The notes under the pieces were generated by a model, which saw nothing but the letters and a program-made list of their open reading frames with translations, did not search any database and had not been told where the DNA came from. From NCBI RefSeq assembly GCF_000002235.5, contig NW_022145613.1, positions 17,732,883 to 17,796,882 of the forward strand: DNA of 64,000 nucleotides, written 5' to 3'. Shown here one piece after another: positions 10,931-23,600 of this stretch (positions are counted from its first letter, which is position 1; every line of letters starts with the position of its first letter). This DNA is from Strongylocentrotus purpuratus (taxonomy: Eukaryota > Echinodermata > Echinoidea > Camarodonta > Strongylocentrotidae). The position numbers and the translations under genes were made by a program.

Positions 10931-13900
10931 CTACATCAACAGACAACTCTCGGCATCGAGACCTGACCAGAAGCACTAAACGTTGGGTCATCCTCATGGG
11001 TTTATTCTTTATATCTTTCCTGGAGAACGGCGTCGTCAGATCATTTGGCCTCATTCTCAACGATCTGACCCAAGAGTTTGATTTCAGCGCTGCCTACCTC
11101 GGCTCTTTCTTTGGACTCGTATTTGGTGCCCCTTACTTGCTAGGTAAATGTATACCCGAACCCACGACCTTCACATTCTCAGTCAAGTGATCAAACCGCT
11201 GGACTACAACCTCCCCCCTTCTCTCTCTGCTTTAATATCGCTACCCCCTCTATCTTTCTCTCTCTCTCTCTTTGAGAGAGACTTCGGAATCCAAGTTTTT
11301 ACACAGCTCACTATCTGTTCAGGAAAACTTGAATGCATACATGCCCACTCATCGTATATCAACAACTTACCTACTATATTTATGTCCGTGTATGAATATA
11401 TTCAACGACCCATTTTGGCTACATGTTTGATACCTTAGATTTTGCAATATTGAAGTGGGGCTCTCGAGGAATTCAATGATTGTCTACCATTCATGTGCCC
11501 AAGTTGAATGAAAAAAAAAATCAAATTGTCAGAAATTTAGGATTTTATGTTAGCTGAATGGGATTAGTTAACAAAAATGCAAGGGGAATAACAAACTAGT
11601 TTTAAAAGCCGTTCTTGTTATATCTTTTCACAGCTTTGTTGAACATCCCATTACTTCGAAGGTTCTCTGTTCGACAGCTAGTGATGTTCGGAGGGACAGT
11701 AGCGACCCTAGGACTTGTGAGTTCTTCTTTCGCCCAAACAACCTGGCAGTTTTCGGTAGCAATGGCAGCATATGGTGAGGTTATGAAGGAGTTAATATTT
11801 GTGATAGCTAACTTTTACAATGCGCTTTTCATTTCTTGCACCATTTAGGGCATAATGCGGAAAAACAACTGTATAGTTCAGGACACAGTTTTCCCGTTGA
11901 CGCAGCTTACATGGACAATTTCAAATGAGAAAGCTATATATTTATCGATACTTTCATTTATTCATTCATGTTTATAACATTTGACTAGTTTCAACCAAAT
12001 ACGATAAGGATTCTATAATTGGTGTTTAAAGGTAAAGACCAGTATTGGAAACGCCCCAATTTGAAAAATGAAATGGAAGCTCTTATTACCAATCATGTTA
12101 AAAGAATATGTTTTGACTAATACATGATGATAAAAATTTTGCCGGGAAACCGCCTACTAATTGATATATTTGGTAAATTAGTTTATCTAATGGTCTGTGT
12201 ACAGTGCTTGTAACTTTACGAAGACTGGGCCAAATTTCTTATCATTTTGATGATTCCAGAACCTTGCAGTACACACCAATACTTATATGCTAAATGATCA
12301 ACCTTTTCTGATCCATTCCACAACGTTTCTTTCACAATGCAATCGCATGACCATAACTGGTCTTTAGCTTTAATCATGCATTTTGGGAAATGTCTTTGCA
12401 CTCTTTAGACCTATTATAAACAGGCCTTCACAAAGTATCGAAGTTGCTCTGATGATTAAATCTTTTGAAATTATAATTAAAATACTAGCCGAATTGTCGT
12501 AGAACGAATTTCTAGGGGAAATCTTGACTCCGTCTTTCCTGTATTTTCTTCTTCGTATTACTTTTTTTGACAGGGATTGGAAACGTTCTTATCTTGCTAC
12601 CAACAAACACCTGCCCAGATGATTACTTTCCTAACCAGATGATAATTGCCACTGGCTTTCTGGTATCTGGAGGAAGCGTAGGAGTTATAGTGATGCCTTG
12701 GCTGTTTGGACAACTTCTTGTTCAGTACGGTTGGAGGGGTTCTCTTTTAATTCTTGGTGGATTAAACATTCACGTTGTTGCGGTAGGCGCCCTCCTGAAA
12801 CCGGTGAATAAGACAGATTCTTCAGAGGACATTGACGAGAACAATCAGTCCCCATCTTGTGTAAGGGAAAGTGGAAACAATGAGGAGATGCAAGACGGCG
12901 AAAGTTCATCAACTTTGGATGTTTTATCGAGGTCTGAGAGGGAAGTAGAAATTTGCATCACCGAGTGTGGCCAAAAAGCAGACATAACTCAAAATGAAGA
13001 CATTGACAAAGACGCTGGCGTTAGGAAAATTGGAGAAAGTGAGGAAATACATAATTGCGAAAGTTCGTCAACTGTGAATGATTTAACGAGGTCTGAAAGG
13101 GAACTAAACATTAGTAGGACCGAGGAAGGCCAAATGGCAGACATATTTAGAAGCGAAGAAGGGGTAACAAGTGAAGGTACTGGAATCGCAAATATGAACT
13201 CTATCGACCAGATAATTAGTGGGGCATGCGAGCCTTCAAAAGTTTACTCGAACCCCATAAACGATGCTGTTGACCAAGATGATGACAGGACCGTTGTGGG
13301 CATTTTGTTAAAAGCTCTCCGAAATGCTACAAGATTCCTTGGCTTAACAATCTTCAAAGACCACCCATTTATGTTCGTTGTTTTTATCAATTCTTTGGTT
13401 TTTGGTTCTCCTATAACGGTTGGCTACAATACATATTGCCCAATGCCCTTGCAAAGGGTCTTCCTCACCAGAAAGCTTTCCAAATATCGACCGTAGGAGG
13501 CGCTTTCAACTTCATCGGTCGTCTTGGAATTGGCTTCCTCTGGTCCAGAAAGTGCATAAAGTTTGAAGTCTGGTTCTCTCTCATTTATCTTCTCTCTGCG
13601 GCCGCCTTCTCGATCAACTTTGTTGCGCACACTTTCGAGGTTTTGATGGTCCTTTCTGCTTTCAATGGTCTCGCGATGGGCGCATTAGTACCATCTCAAT
13701 TCCATTTGGTGCTGAAAAACGTTGGTGAAGGTTATTATAAGAATGGAATGTCTATCTTCTTCATCGGGATAGGTCTAAGCGGTCCAATAGCAGGAGCAAT
13801 GTTTGGTAGGTTCAAAATCATTGTTCATACATGTTATATGCTCTGAAATGAAATATACGTATAAGCTTTGGTAATACCATGTTTGTTATGATCTTAGGAC

Positions 13901-14788
13901 ATCTTCTGCTCAGTAGAGGTGTTGTGGTCAAGTGGATAAGTTACCAGACTGTAGATCACAACGTACAGGGTTCAAATCACAGTCCGGCACTAACGTCTTC
14001 TGGCAAGTCCTTAATATACATTTGCCACTCTCCACCCAGTTGTTAAATGGGCACCCGCGTGGATGCGAAATTCATTGTAGTTTGCTTAGAATAGTGAGCG
14101 TCTGTAAAATGGGGCCTGGCTGAAATGCTCTCCAGGGAGTGGAAAGTGGTGGTGGTTATTTTACCTGACTGCTAAGAGAACAGTCAGGGTTAGCGGAAAA
14201 GCCTTAATGACCGTCGTTATAATATATCTGTAAAGAGCTTAGAGACATTGTCGATGTATATATATATATATATATAAACGCATAATAATATTAGTAGTAT
14301 ATTCTCTTTGTGTCAAAATATAGGTAATTTGATGGTATGTCTAGCAAAATACAGGTCTTGTTAACACTCAGAATGACTGTCAGAAGGCTCTCGAGGACAT
14401 GTCATTCTTGTGAGCTATAACAATGTGCAAGATAGGCAACTCGTCAAAAACAAAACACAAATAAAGGCCTAGGAAACTGATAATTCCCTTTTTCTTGTAA
14501 ATTAGAGAAAGTAAAAAAAAATAAGGATGAGCGGACAATATAACTTTTGCAAACTTTGTAAACTGTATTGTCGTACATTTATATTCGACTCTTGTGTCAT
14601 GTCTTACAGGTGGGTTGTATGACCTTACTGAATCATACGATATCTCGTTTGGTGTCATATCGGGCTTAAACATCCTCAACGCTTTCCTGAGTATTGCTCC
14701 ACTATGCTGGTCTCGATGCCGGAAACGATCTTCACTCGATGACGAAACGATAACAGATAGAGAAGGCGAGTCGGCTCTGTCGGCCTGA
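10931..14788 (+). CDS. Monocarboxylate-transporter-like MFS protein (SLC16 family), 5' end missing
   Basis: Four visible exons: 10931-11143, 11634-11774, 12574-13805 and 14610-14788 (stop TGA), all joined in phase 1 with GT..AG borders. They encode about 587 residues of a 12-helix major facilitator. The first exon begins after an acceptor (...aaatcatcag) with no in-frame ATG before TM1, so the start codon lies in an unseen upstream exon. Family marks are RWVILMGLFFISFLENG...SFG (TM1), RRFSVRQLVMFGG, and GIGNVLILLP...YFPNQMIIATGF with PWLFGQLL..YGWRGSLLI (TM4-6). A long acidic cytoplasmic loop follows, then FIGRLGIGFLW, SGPIAGAMFG and GLYDLTESYDISF. SLC16-type proteins move monocarboxylates or related organic acids across the plasma membrane; the substrate here is unknown. 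One base appears missing at about 13436 (frame change after ...GYNTY), so this is either a sequence error or a disabling mutation. Confidence 0.85.
12026..12374 (+). mobile_element. TTAA-flanked MITE, subfamily A copy 1 (in transporter intron)
   Basis: The ends TTAA-AGGTAAAGACCAGTAT and AACTGGTCTTTAGCT-TTAA form terminal inverted repeats with TTAA on both sides. It is very similar to 47909-48282. The right half is shared with the copies at 46716-47115 and 49944-50338. TTAA duplications with AGG-type ends are known from Kolobok/T2 transposons; that placement is inference. It lies in the intron between the second and third visible exons of the transporter gene. Confidence 0.8.
13914..14290 (+). 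mobile_element. tRNA-derived SINE in the last transporter intron
   Basis: A-box TGGTCAAGTGG (13925-13935) and B-box GGTTCAAATC (13969-13978) open the element. The body contains ccactctccacccag..gttaaatggg.acc and ctccagggagtgga, then gagcttagagacattgtcgatg and a (TA)n tail. The same body occurs at about 43330-43640 and in decayed form at about 23915-24110, so this is a repeat family and not a tRNA gene. Confidence 0.8.
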
Positions 14789-15184
14789 GTGTCTGCCCGT
14801 CGATCCCTCCTCTGTCAGTTATCCTGATACCAATCATATTAATGAAGCGGGACATTCAATATAAAGCATGAAAATTAAACAGCTATATGGGACATACCTA
14901 CTGCTAAGTACACAACCCACCAAGCTCCTTTTGTACATGCGAGTTGCAGTTGGGTCGTAAGCCAACCCCTGCAATCCGCACGTCCTTCTTACGATCTCTA
15001 GTTGGCGCCTTTCACCCTCCTCAAAAATATATTTCCCACCTTTACCTGCATGACTCCTTGACTTGAACGTGCAACCCCTGTGCAGGTACCTTGCAACTGC
15101 AGTATTACGGCTCCATATAGGCCACCGCAAGTAGCCAGTGCAATGCTCGCAAGAAGTCCTTGCAAAGTCTACAAAGAAGAACAA

Positions 15185-15310
15185 TATGGACTTTTAGATT
15201 CGCACGAAGACAATGGGGGTTGCTACGATCGACGTCCTTTTAATGCACTGCCTTGAATGGACGTTACACTTATCAGTCCAGGCAAATCTAAAAGTCCCTA
15301 ATGACTGCAT
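15185..15310. mobile_element. Foldback fragment related to the 6.4-7.0 kb element
   Basis: GGACTTTTAGATTCGC (15188-15203) faces its complement (about 15284-15299). Between them sit acgtccttttaatgcactgcc and its partial complement ...aatggacgt. The 6408-7012 element has the same two blocks (ggacttttagatt and acgtccttttaa), so the two are relatives. Outer borders were not found. Confidence 0.55.
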
Positions 15311-18300
15311 GTGTTACGTGCATAGCCACACGCAGATATTATTGGACATGTCGAAAAACATCGTGCAAGCGCTTACGTGTTATGCTTGCCTTCAAAGACA
15401 CGTCCAGATCCCCGCGTGTCAGACGCGAGGATTTTCTACGAAATTCATCGTAAGCGAGAGACATGCATGGCCGGTTGTGACCATGGCTTTAGCTAGAATT
15501 CAAATGGTCTAACATTTCTCAAGATTTTAGTTTTAGATTTATTTTAGTCGTTTTATGTACACAGGGAAACTCTCTCCGAACTACAAAAAAACTGAGAGGC
15601 CCTGTTCAAATGAAAGATTACGCATAGGGAGCCTATAGGGAGAAAATCGAACAAAGTTTGCATACATTCAAAACATATGAAATGGAGGAATTCTTCCCGA
15701 TGCCCAAGATGTAAATTGAACCCCGTTCGGTCTTTTTTGTTTAAAATTATCTTATTCTTAAGAGTCATTCAAAAGCGATGAAATGGAGGAGGTGAAGTTG
15801 TTTAATCTATGCGGTATGTCCAGTAAATGCGTTGAAAAGTATGTTCGATAAAATTTTGCCATTTAAGTCTATGTGGCCCAAGGTGTTGTAACGACTAGTT
15901 TTTTTTATCACAAACCAAATAATTAATGTCTATGCCTATATTACAGGAGATGTATGAACCCCATTGTTAGAATTTTTTATATTTTTGGGGTTCCGTGTAA
16001 AAGTTCTGATACTCACGATATTCACGTAATTTATCAATGATTTGCAAATCCCTGATATTGATATTATGTTGATAAAAGTGAACATCCATATGACTAGAAT
16101 GAGAAACCTGAGTGATTTGAAATTAATTTGAACGCACATATCGTCAATTCAATCAAATACAGGCAAGATGAATACCATTAAGTGATTAGGGAAATTCATA
16201 TAACTAACTTTTTAGGATCTACTATCTACTTCCTTTAGTTGATTTAGATTACCTACAAATTAGGTAGGTCTATATTATGATTTTATTATAAAAATATTTT
16301 GTTTTGTTTTGCGTTCAACATATATTTTCCTTCCTGCAGCTATCAAATTATTTATGATTTATTTTCGTACATGTCAATTTTTAACATTATGGCGTATACA
16401 GAATTTATAGCTGTCTCTTGTGTTGCTAACATTTGCAGAGAGCCACAACATTTGTTCTCCTATATTTCGGTAGCTTTGAAAGGAAGTGATATTGAAACCC
16501 TGCAATCAATGCTAGTTCTCAATTATATCTCTAATTTTGTTGGGGGTGCGTAAATTGGAATAGGCAGGTTTTTTTTGCTTGGTATTAATCTTTCTTGAAA
16601 AGTCTGCATCTACATGATAAACCCACTCTATTTGATAATACATGTACCATTGAGAATTTCCAAAGCTCATCTATATTAAATTTCAGTGAATTGCCATTTC
16701 CTTTCCTTTCGTTTCTTTTCATTTTCTTTGCACTGGCAATATACACTCTACATACAAATTGACATCTTTTCCATTTAAGAATATCGAGCAGATAGTTTAA
16801 TGGAAAAACACATTTCTCAATGCTAAATGAAAGTAAGTGCATTTAACCGAGGAATTCATATTTATAACCTATATTTAATATATATAAATAACAGTAGTCA
16901 ATATTATTTGCACAAGAAAATAGATGAAATGTTTTGGTGATAGAATTTATTTATTCGTTGTACAAATTTCAAATAACTCACTCAATAATTGGATGGGTGA
17001 ATTTCATTATTTGTATTCATTATATGAATAGCGGTGGTTGATGAGTAACATAAGACAAATTGATTAAATGGTTTAACGACGAAAAAAATTATTATTTTGT
17101 AATACAATTTTTCAAATTATTTAAATATAATTTTTATGATTTCACGCAATCAATTGCGTGTCTTTTGCAATAGTTTAACAGATAACAGGTGTCATTGCTG
17201 CTACTTTGCGACAAGGATTATTTCCATCATTTTCACATCTTTTTGAATTATAATAATATATGCCTTCGTGACTAAAAATGTAAAGCTCTGGGAGCGTCGT
17301 AACAACAAGCAAATTGTATACGCATAAATACGCATAAATCTTTGGTTCTACCTGTTAAATAATCATTAGGTTTACTTACCAACGATTTCAAATAGATTTC
17401 ATGTAATTCATGTTACATTTTCTTAAATGACGAATGACTACTCTTACGACATTTTCGTGAGAAGTGCTTCATACAAATTTAAACAGAAGTGTACTACTGA
17501 TAACCAGAAGTATATCTAAATGATTAGCTTAAATCACGCCGTACGGTCAATATACTCAGAAAGTCTTGAAACCATAACCTACTGTATGCCAGATAATAGA
17601 AATAGAGTGAACGACTTTCTTAATGACAATTGATGCAGAACTATGTACAATGCACGAATGATACTTCTTTTTAATTATAGATATATACATAATTAGAGAT
17701 ATTAATTGCCCTTTTTGCTCATACTTGCGATGTTTGGTTTTGTAAATAATATTTCGATGATATTTTATAATAATAATAATATATTACATTTATAAAGCGC
17801 TTAATACAATTTTTCTAAGCGAGTCTGGTATAAAGTACAGTGAAATGCAAGTTGATAAAGAATTCTGAATAAATTATTACTTGATTAAGTAAAGTCCTAT
17901 AAACCATACATTTCTGGAAAGCTGAGACAATGGAGAATCTAATTCTTTATGAGAAATTTATTTACCCTCATTGAATATGCAAATTATATGCAAATTTCTC
18001 AAAGGCATGAATTAGTGATTGTTCTGTGTGCTACTACTGTTATTGTATTTACAATTTCAAATATCTTGCTATGCACAAGAATCCTCTGACACCGTTTGTA
18101 TGATTTTCATCATTTACATGAAATGCTAATATTTCAAAGAAAAAACAGAAATTAGAATGATTATTGGACGTAATTTTGCTTGTGAGGTATGTATGTGCAA
18201 AAACCATCATAGGATTGTTTTTTTTTTGTATAAAAGCAAATGTAACTGCCAATTTTGAAGTAATTCTGATGAATATTTTTCAAGTTATAGCAATTTTTGT

Positions 18301-18400
18301 CAAAAATTTCTAATTCAGAGATAATTAGCATATTATGAAGGTACTTCAACCACAGTTTCCCCATAATTTGATTCAAAGTGGGATTAATTGACCTGCAATC
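15310..18400. other. Intergenic, little recognised
   Basis: No exon-like reading frame or complete element was seen. A short LINE/SINE 3' tail, inverted, lies at about 17768-17860 (ATT-type repeats followed by a cell-size motif ataaagcgctt). Otherwise the sequence is AT-rich and featureless. Confidence 0.5.
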
Positions 18401-18829
18401 GCAAGTTCAGTTGCACTCGAGTGCCTCCATGGAGGCAGCTTTCTTAGCAATGTACACAAATGCCCTGACCCTACTAGGCCAATAGATGGTAGCAAGTACA
18501 CTGTCAGTTACATCCTGAGGTCCATTGCAACATTTTTTTAAAAATAATTGTGGATCAAAGTTGTCCACTTCCGGTCTGATTATTGGCTTACCTGATATTT
18601 TCTTTGCCCTAAAATACAAAACAAATACTAAAAATATCATGAAAACAGCAATTGAATGTTGAAGAGCATAATATCAAAGTAACACTTAAATACTAAAAAT
18701 AAAAAGTGAGATTTTTTTAACCAGACTGTTTGTTCCCTTAACAAAAATACAAAGTAATGTTAACCTACAAGTTACAACAATATTATACATGAATAACATG
18801 ATACATAATTCTGATAACAAATTCCTAAT

Positions 18830-19105
18830 AATTAATATTTACATAGCGCTTTATACATTGAAAAATGAAATATGATTACATTACATATTGAACAGATAAG
18901 TTTTAAGTTTACTCTTGAAGGTTTCTAACATTGGGGACTCGTGTATTTCATGGTGAAGTTTGGCACAAATAGAAAGGGCACGATTGCCATAGCGGGTTTG
19001 GGTGCGAGTGCCTGGGGCTATTGGTACCTTCCGGTTCACAAAAGCAGCTTTCATGAAATGATACAATAAAACGTTTACATTACTTATACAAAAAAATACA
19101 AACAT
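18830..19105 (-). mobile_element. L2/CR1-like LINE 3' fragment
   Basis: The minus strand reads RYGNRALSICAKLHHEIHES, then TFKSKLKTYLF and a stop. These are the final residues of an L2/CR1-type ORF2 (normally GDRAF..AAP..WN.LP...FK..LKT.LF). A gcgctatgtaaat motif with an ATTA-rich tail follows at about 18830-18855. Confidence 0.65.
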
Positions 19106-20126
19106 TAATAATTAGCTTGAGCATATGCTTTGGTAGTATAATGAAGAAGTCAACAATGTTAGCTTACAGTAAACTTATCAAAAAGTGTTGGAGCACAATC
19201 CCATTTTTTATTATGGAAAGAGAGTTTACCTTTTCTCTTTGCAATTTGATAGTTTATCTTCTTCATCATGAATCCTCTTAAAACAAGCAACTCTTGGCTT
19301 AAATTTCTTGCCGACGCACGAGTAAATTCATCGTGATTAATCATTGTACTATGTGGATAGTTGAATTTAAATGTGTCTATTTACAGATTTTGAATGTGAT
19401 GCGTACTATCTTCTAATCAATATCATTCCCTAAATTATTTGGTCGCTGTAATTTTATATATTTATAGCATATTTATGATTGTGAATCATTATAAAAGATG
19501 ATACGAATCGCTTTCTTCCTTTAAGATAGATTATCTTATAATAACGGTTAAAACTAAAATTTAACCGAATCAAACTCATTTCCCACCAAATATTTGAGTC
19601 TGGAAGAAAATCTGCAACTGCTGAGTAATAAAACAAAACATACAAGGCTTTCCGTTATTGCCGGGAATTAGGTTGTCAACCTCTAACGTCATCATTGTTC
19701 TATAAAGTCTGCATTTCTCAGCAACTTTCTCTATTTCGTTTACATTGAATTTGTCCTGGCCTTAACTGTATCAGACTATCACGTATAGCACTTCACGATG
19801 TTCCAAACCAGTCTTGACATGAAACTTCACAGTGAGTATTTCAAATTGGCTTGAAAAATAACAGAATCTTTACGATGTCCTTCCATTATTGCAATCTGAA
19901 CTTTCCCGGCTAACATGCATACATCGATATCTCCGGAAATCAGTGAAATTTAAAAGAAAAAGGCTTTGTAAATTATCTTGAAAGTCATTTATAAGGATGA
20001 TTATTCTTGTTACTATTCATTTCAGTATTATCACAGATAATTATATCGGGACACACATACCTAATTCATAACAGGACAATCGAGTGTGGTTCTGTTCGGA
20101 ACCGAAAGGCTGATAGATTTTACATC

Positions 20127-20612
20127 TCATGAGCGAGGGTCTAGATAACCGTCTTCATCATAGGTAAGATGTGGTCGAAACTGACCGCCTGACTGCCTCA
20201 CTTGACTTGGTAACACGTTGCTTGGTACTGTTAGAATTGGTTGAGTGCTTGGAAGAATATAACCAAAGTCATCCTGTTCCACATCTTTTAAGTGGTCCTC
20301 ATCTTCTGCATTTACATACGTGCCTTCAGGAAGATCTGAAAGAACAGTATTGGTGGCGCTCTCGTAGTGACCCTCCAGCTTGTCCGCTGGTACGGTGTCT
20401 GTGGCGCTTTCGTAATTCACATTAAGTTTGTTCGATGGAATGCTTTCATAGTATACCACAGTAGGTTTCAAATGCTTGGTGTCTTTATCTTCTTCATCTC
20501 GTGACTGAGTTCCTGGGAGGGGTCGGGAGAGAGTTTCATTCAGTGCTGTCCCCTGGTTTTGTGTGTCACCTCTTTGAAGAGATCTAGACATGTCGAGGTA
20601 GGTGTGAGTCAC
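20127..20612 (-). CDS. Receptor tail exon: phosphotyrosine-motif repeats
   Basis: A terminal exon: acceptor ...tgttttag then VTHTYLDM, 161 residues and a TGA stop. The exon is rich in D/E/S/T/P with no hydrophobic segment, so it is cytoplasmic-type. Tyrosines and contexts (residues within the exon): Y5-LDM (YxxM, PI3K p85-type), V-Y-Y55-ESI (fits the ITIM consensus), Y67-ESA, Y83-ESA, Y99-VNA (YxN, Grb2-type), Y118-ILP, Y151-DED, Y156-LDP (YxxP, Crk-type). Y67, Y83 and Y99 are spaced 16 residues apart in a degenerate tandem repeat (YESATDTVPADKLEGH / YESATNTVLSDLPEGT). The motif meanings are family knowledge; phosphorylation is not shown. Confidence 0.65.
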   Translation of the reverse strand: MTHTYLDMSRSLQRGDTQNQGTALNETLSRPLPGTQSRDEEDKDTKHLKPTVVYYESIPSNKLNVNYESATDTVPADKLEGHYESATNTVLSDLPEGTYVNAEDEDHLKDVEQDDFGYILPSTQPILTVPSNVLPSQVRQSGGQFRPHLTYDEDGYLDPRS

Positions 20613-23600
20613 CTAAAACAGAGTGGAGGCGCAAGTTAAACCCATAATTATAACCTAAACAATAGTTGTTAATTCTGCGATATTCGTCCCTAAAGCACTT
20701 TAGGTGTCACCATTTCAATGTATACATTCAAGTCACCAATGGTCCGTTATTATCGTTTTTTCAATGTTTACATTTTTATCTGATATACCAATTTATTACA
20801 TTGCTTTATCTTAATTATTGGATCGATAATCACCAACTACATGCTTATCTTGAAACAAAGATAAAACATATAAATAAATCAAATCAAATTTATAACCAAG
20901 CAATGTGTGGCTATAATGTCTAATGCGAATGTACAAGAAACCTAAATGAAAGTTACTGAGAGGATAATAATTCTCTGAAAACTCGGGTCAGGCGCAAATC
21001 AGTTATAAACATACCATTTTTTCTTTAAACAGGAAAGAATGTTCATATGTTACAGAGGAAATAACGGAAACTGTATTATCAATTTCCTTTAAAAAAAAAA
21101 AATTTAGACTTAAAAAAGAGGGGTGGTGGTAGAGGAGGTATCGAATAAAAAAATAAATAATAAAAAGTTGGTCTTATTTACCAAGGGTAGCCACAACAGT
21201 ACCAATACTGCTTTTCTTGCGGACACTGCAATTACTATTACCCCCAACATTGCCAAGTATGCATTTTACACATGGCTGGAAAGGGACAAAATGTGGGCAA
21301 AACACCTCGTCCATGGATTAAGCACCGATGCAAGATCTAACCCAGTCAAGAGCCTTCACCAATATACCACAGTGCTATACTACGACCGCGTGTGGGAGTG
21401 TCTTCATTACCTCTTTTTTAGCCACATGTTTAGTAGAAAGATGCCTTCGAATCCGAGACACTATCCAGCAGGATGCTATGAAAAGGAGAAGAACAGCCAG
21501 TCCGCCAGTGGTGCCCATAAAGACCAGAGTTTGTGTGGTAGGTGGCACGCACTCCTTGCTATATGGAGGAACTTATAATGAACCGGGAGATATAAGAAAG
21601 AAAATGACTTTCCTTGAGTATATTCCGGAACATTGTTGAATTCAACTTGGCAATGCGAAAAAGTGGCGTATACGTGATATAAGATTCAAATTTCAAAACT
21701 AAATGTTATAATTTATGGACGTTAACATCACTTTGATTAGTTTTGTTTATTTGGTGTATGAACGAAATACTTTAGATTAAGGAATATAATTTTCGCCATT
21801 GTCATGATCGTGGGTCTAGGTGTTTTCAAGCAACTGTTTAAGGTTATAAATATTGTTGAAAGTGAAATATTCCTGACTGAAGCTCCGAATAATAAGTGTA
21901 CAAGAAATCGAAATTATAGAGTATTTTAAGAGACAGAACCAGTTCAATATTGGGGTTCAGTCAGAACAGTCGCTAGATTGTCTCCTCACATCATGTAGCC
22001 GTAACTGTTTATGGAGAATTGTGATTCTCGTGTCTAACTTTTGTGAGTTTGGAGATGCCATCACAAGACATGGGGTATCTTGAATATATTCGTTATTGAA
22101 AACAAAATATACATTAGGTCAAACTATGTCGATGGTTTTCCACAGGAGTGGGTTTCCTGAATTTACCTTCATTAGAAAGGAAGTTCCTTACAATACAAGA
22201 CGAACATTTAACACAATTTATTTACCTTTGGTGGGCGTGGATGCCATTCCCATATGTACTGATGACGTAATGTCGAAAACTGTGAAATAGATGGTGACAA
22301 TGAGTTACGTCTTTCTTTTTCAACCCCCATCATTCATTGCAAATATTTTTCTTCAGGCATACTTTCCTTGATGAGATATACAAAATTAACATCATCAAGC
22401 CATGCAAACATCCGAAAAACATCCGGAAATTGTGGAGAAAAAAAAAATCGCGAAAAATGCCCCAATATGACCTCTAATAATGGATAGGGGTTTCGAGGCT
22501 TGAGCGGCACACCCCCGTCCAAACCAAATCTGAGTATCCCTCGGGAAGAACACAATTTGCAATTATTTATGGTTAGTCCATTCTAATCATTCCAATATAT
22601 ATTGAAGGGAAGAATATTATTAATAGAACGAAGAAAAAACAATGAGTGGACTCAAAACAGTCCGAATTGACTGAAGATCTAAGGGACTGACTGTGAAGTC
22701 GATCGACCTATTACATTGGATTCCCAATGTCAGTTCTACGAGACCCCAAAACCGTGAAAAACGAACAGCAGATTTCGGCCTCATCGGCCTTCGTTCCTGT
22801 GTGCCTCCTGTTCACTGGGAAGCATTTCCACTTTCAGAAGAGGATGACTTTCTTTGATGGTGTGCGAACGGCAGCAAGAACAAAACATAGTAATATTCAA
22901 CATATTTATCGTTCCTAAATGGACACTGTTGATACTAAGGCTATCCTCCCAATTAACTGCATGATTTACCTTACAAAATATACCCCTTTTTTAGAGGGGG
23001 CGGAGGAGAGGGGGAGGGGGGGGGGTGGAGTTCTTTCTAAGTTCTAACAAACGATTCTACAAGGAAGCTTTGTATTACAAGACGGCTTGGACTATCATAG
23101 CGGCTTACCATGCACTCCTTACACAAATAGTTTTATTATTCGTTCAAAACAACTACAAAGACCTAGAAACTAAATAACATTCGAAACTATTTAATCACCT
23201 GGCATTAATAATTATATCTTTACGAAAGTGTATATTTTAGCGGTTTATTCTAAAAGGCAATAATCTGTTAATATTAAGTATATTCTCGTTGCATTGTAGT
23301 AAAGGGTGTTTTATATGACCCATCAGATTCACATTACGCTCAGTTATCCCGATAAATTATTATCAGCATGCATATTAATTAACCTACTAATCAGAAAGTG
23401 AAACTGAATGAATAATAGATGTTCAAGTTGTTTGTGAAAATTGCACGCTTCATATTTGGTATCACATCCCATTGTGTGTAAGTATGGTATACTTTACTTC
23501 CATGTTTCTCAGTCCAATGTATTTTTTACACCATAAAGTAAATTGTGGTGTAAAACAGACCTTCTTTCCCTACCAGTTAGGAATACAATATGTTTTCACA

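Noticed and set aside
13925-13979. Free-standing tRNA gene
   Set aside because: A and B boxes are present but the sequence does not fold as a tRNA and is joined to a SINE body found elsewhere in the window.
18407-18640. 77-codon minus-strand frame (KPIIRPEVDNFDPQLF...) as an exon
   Set aside because: It looks somewhat protein-like, but I find no family, no convincing pair of splice sites and no neighbour to join.
21123-21639. Plus-strand frames of 151 and 103 codons
   Set aside because: They are antisense shadows of the transmembrane exon on the minus strand.
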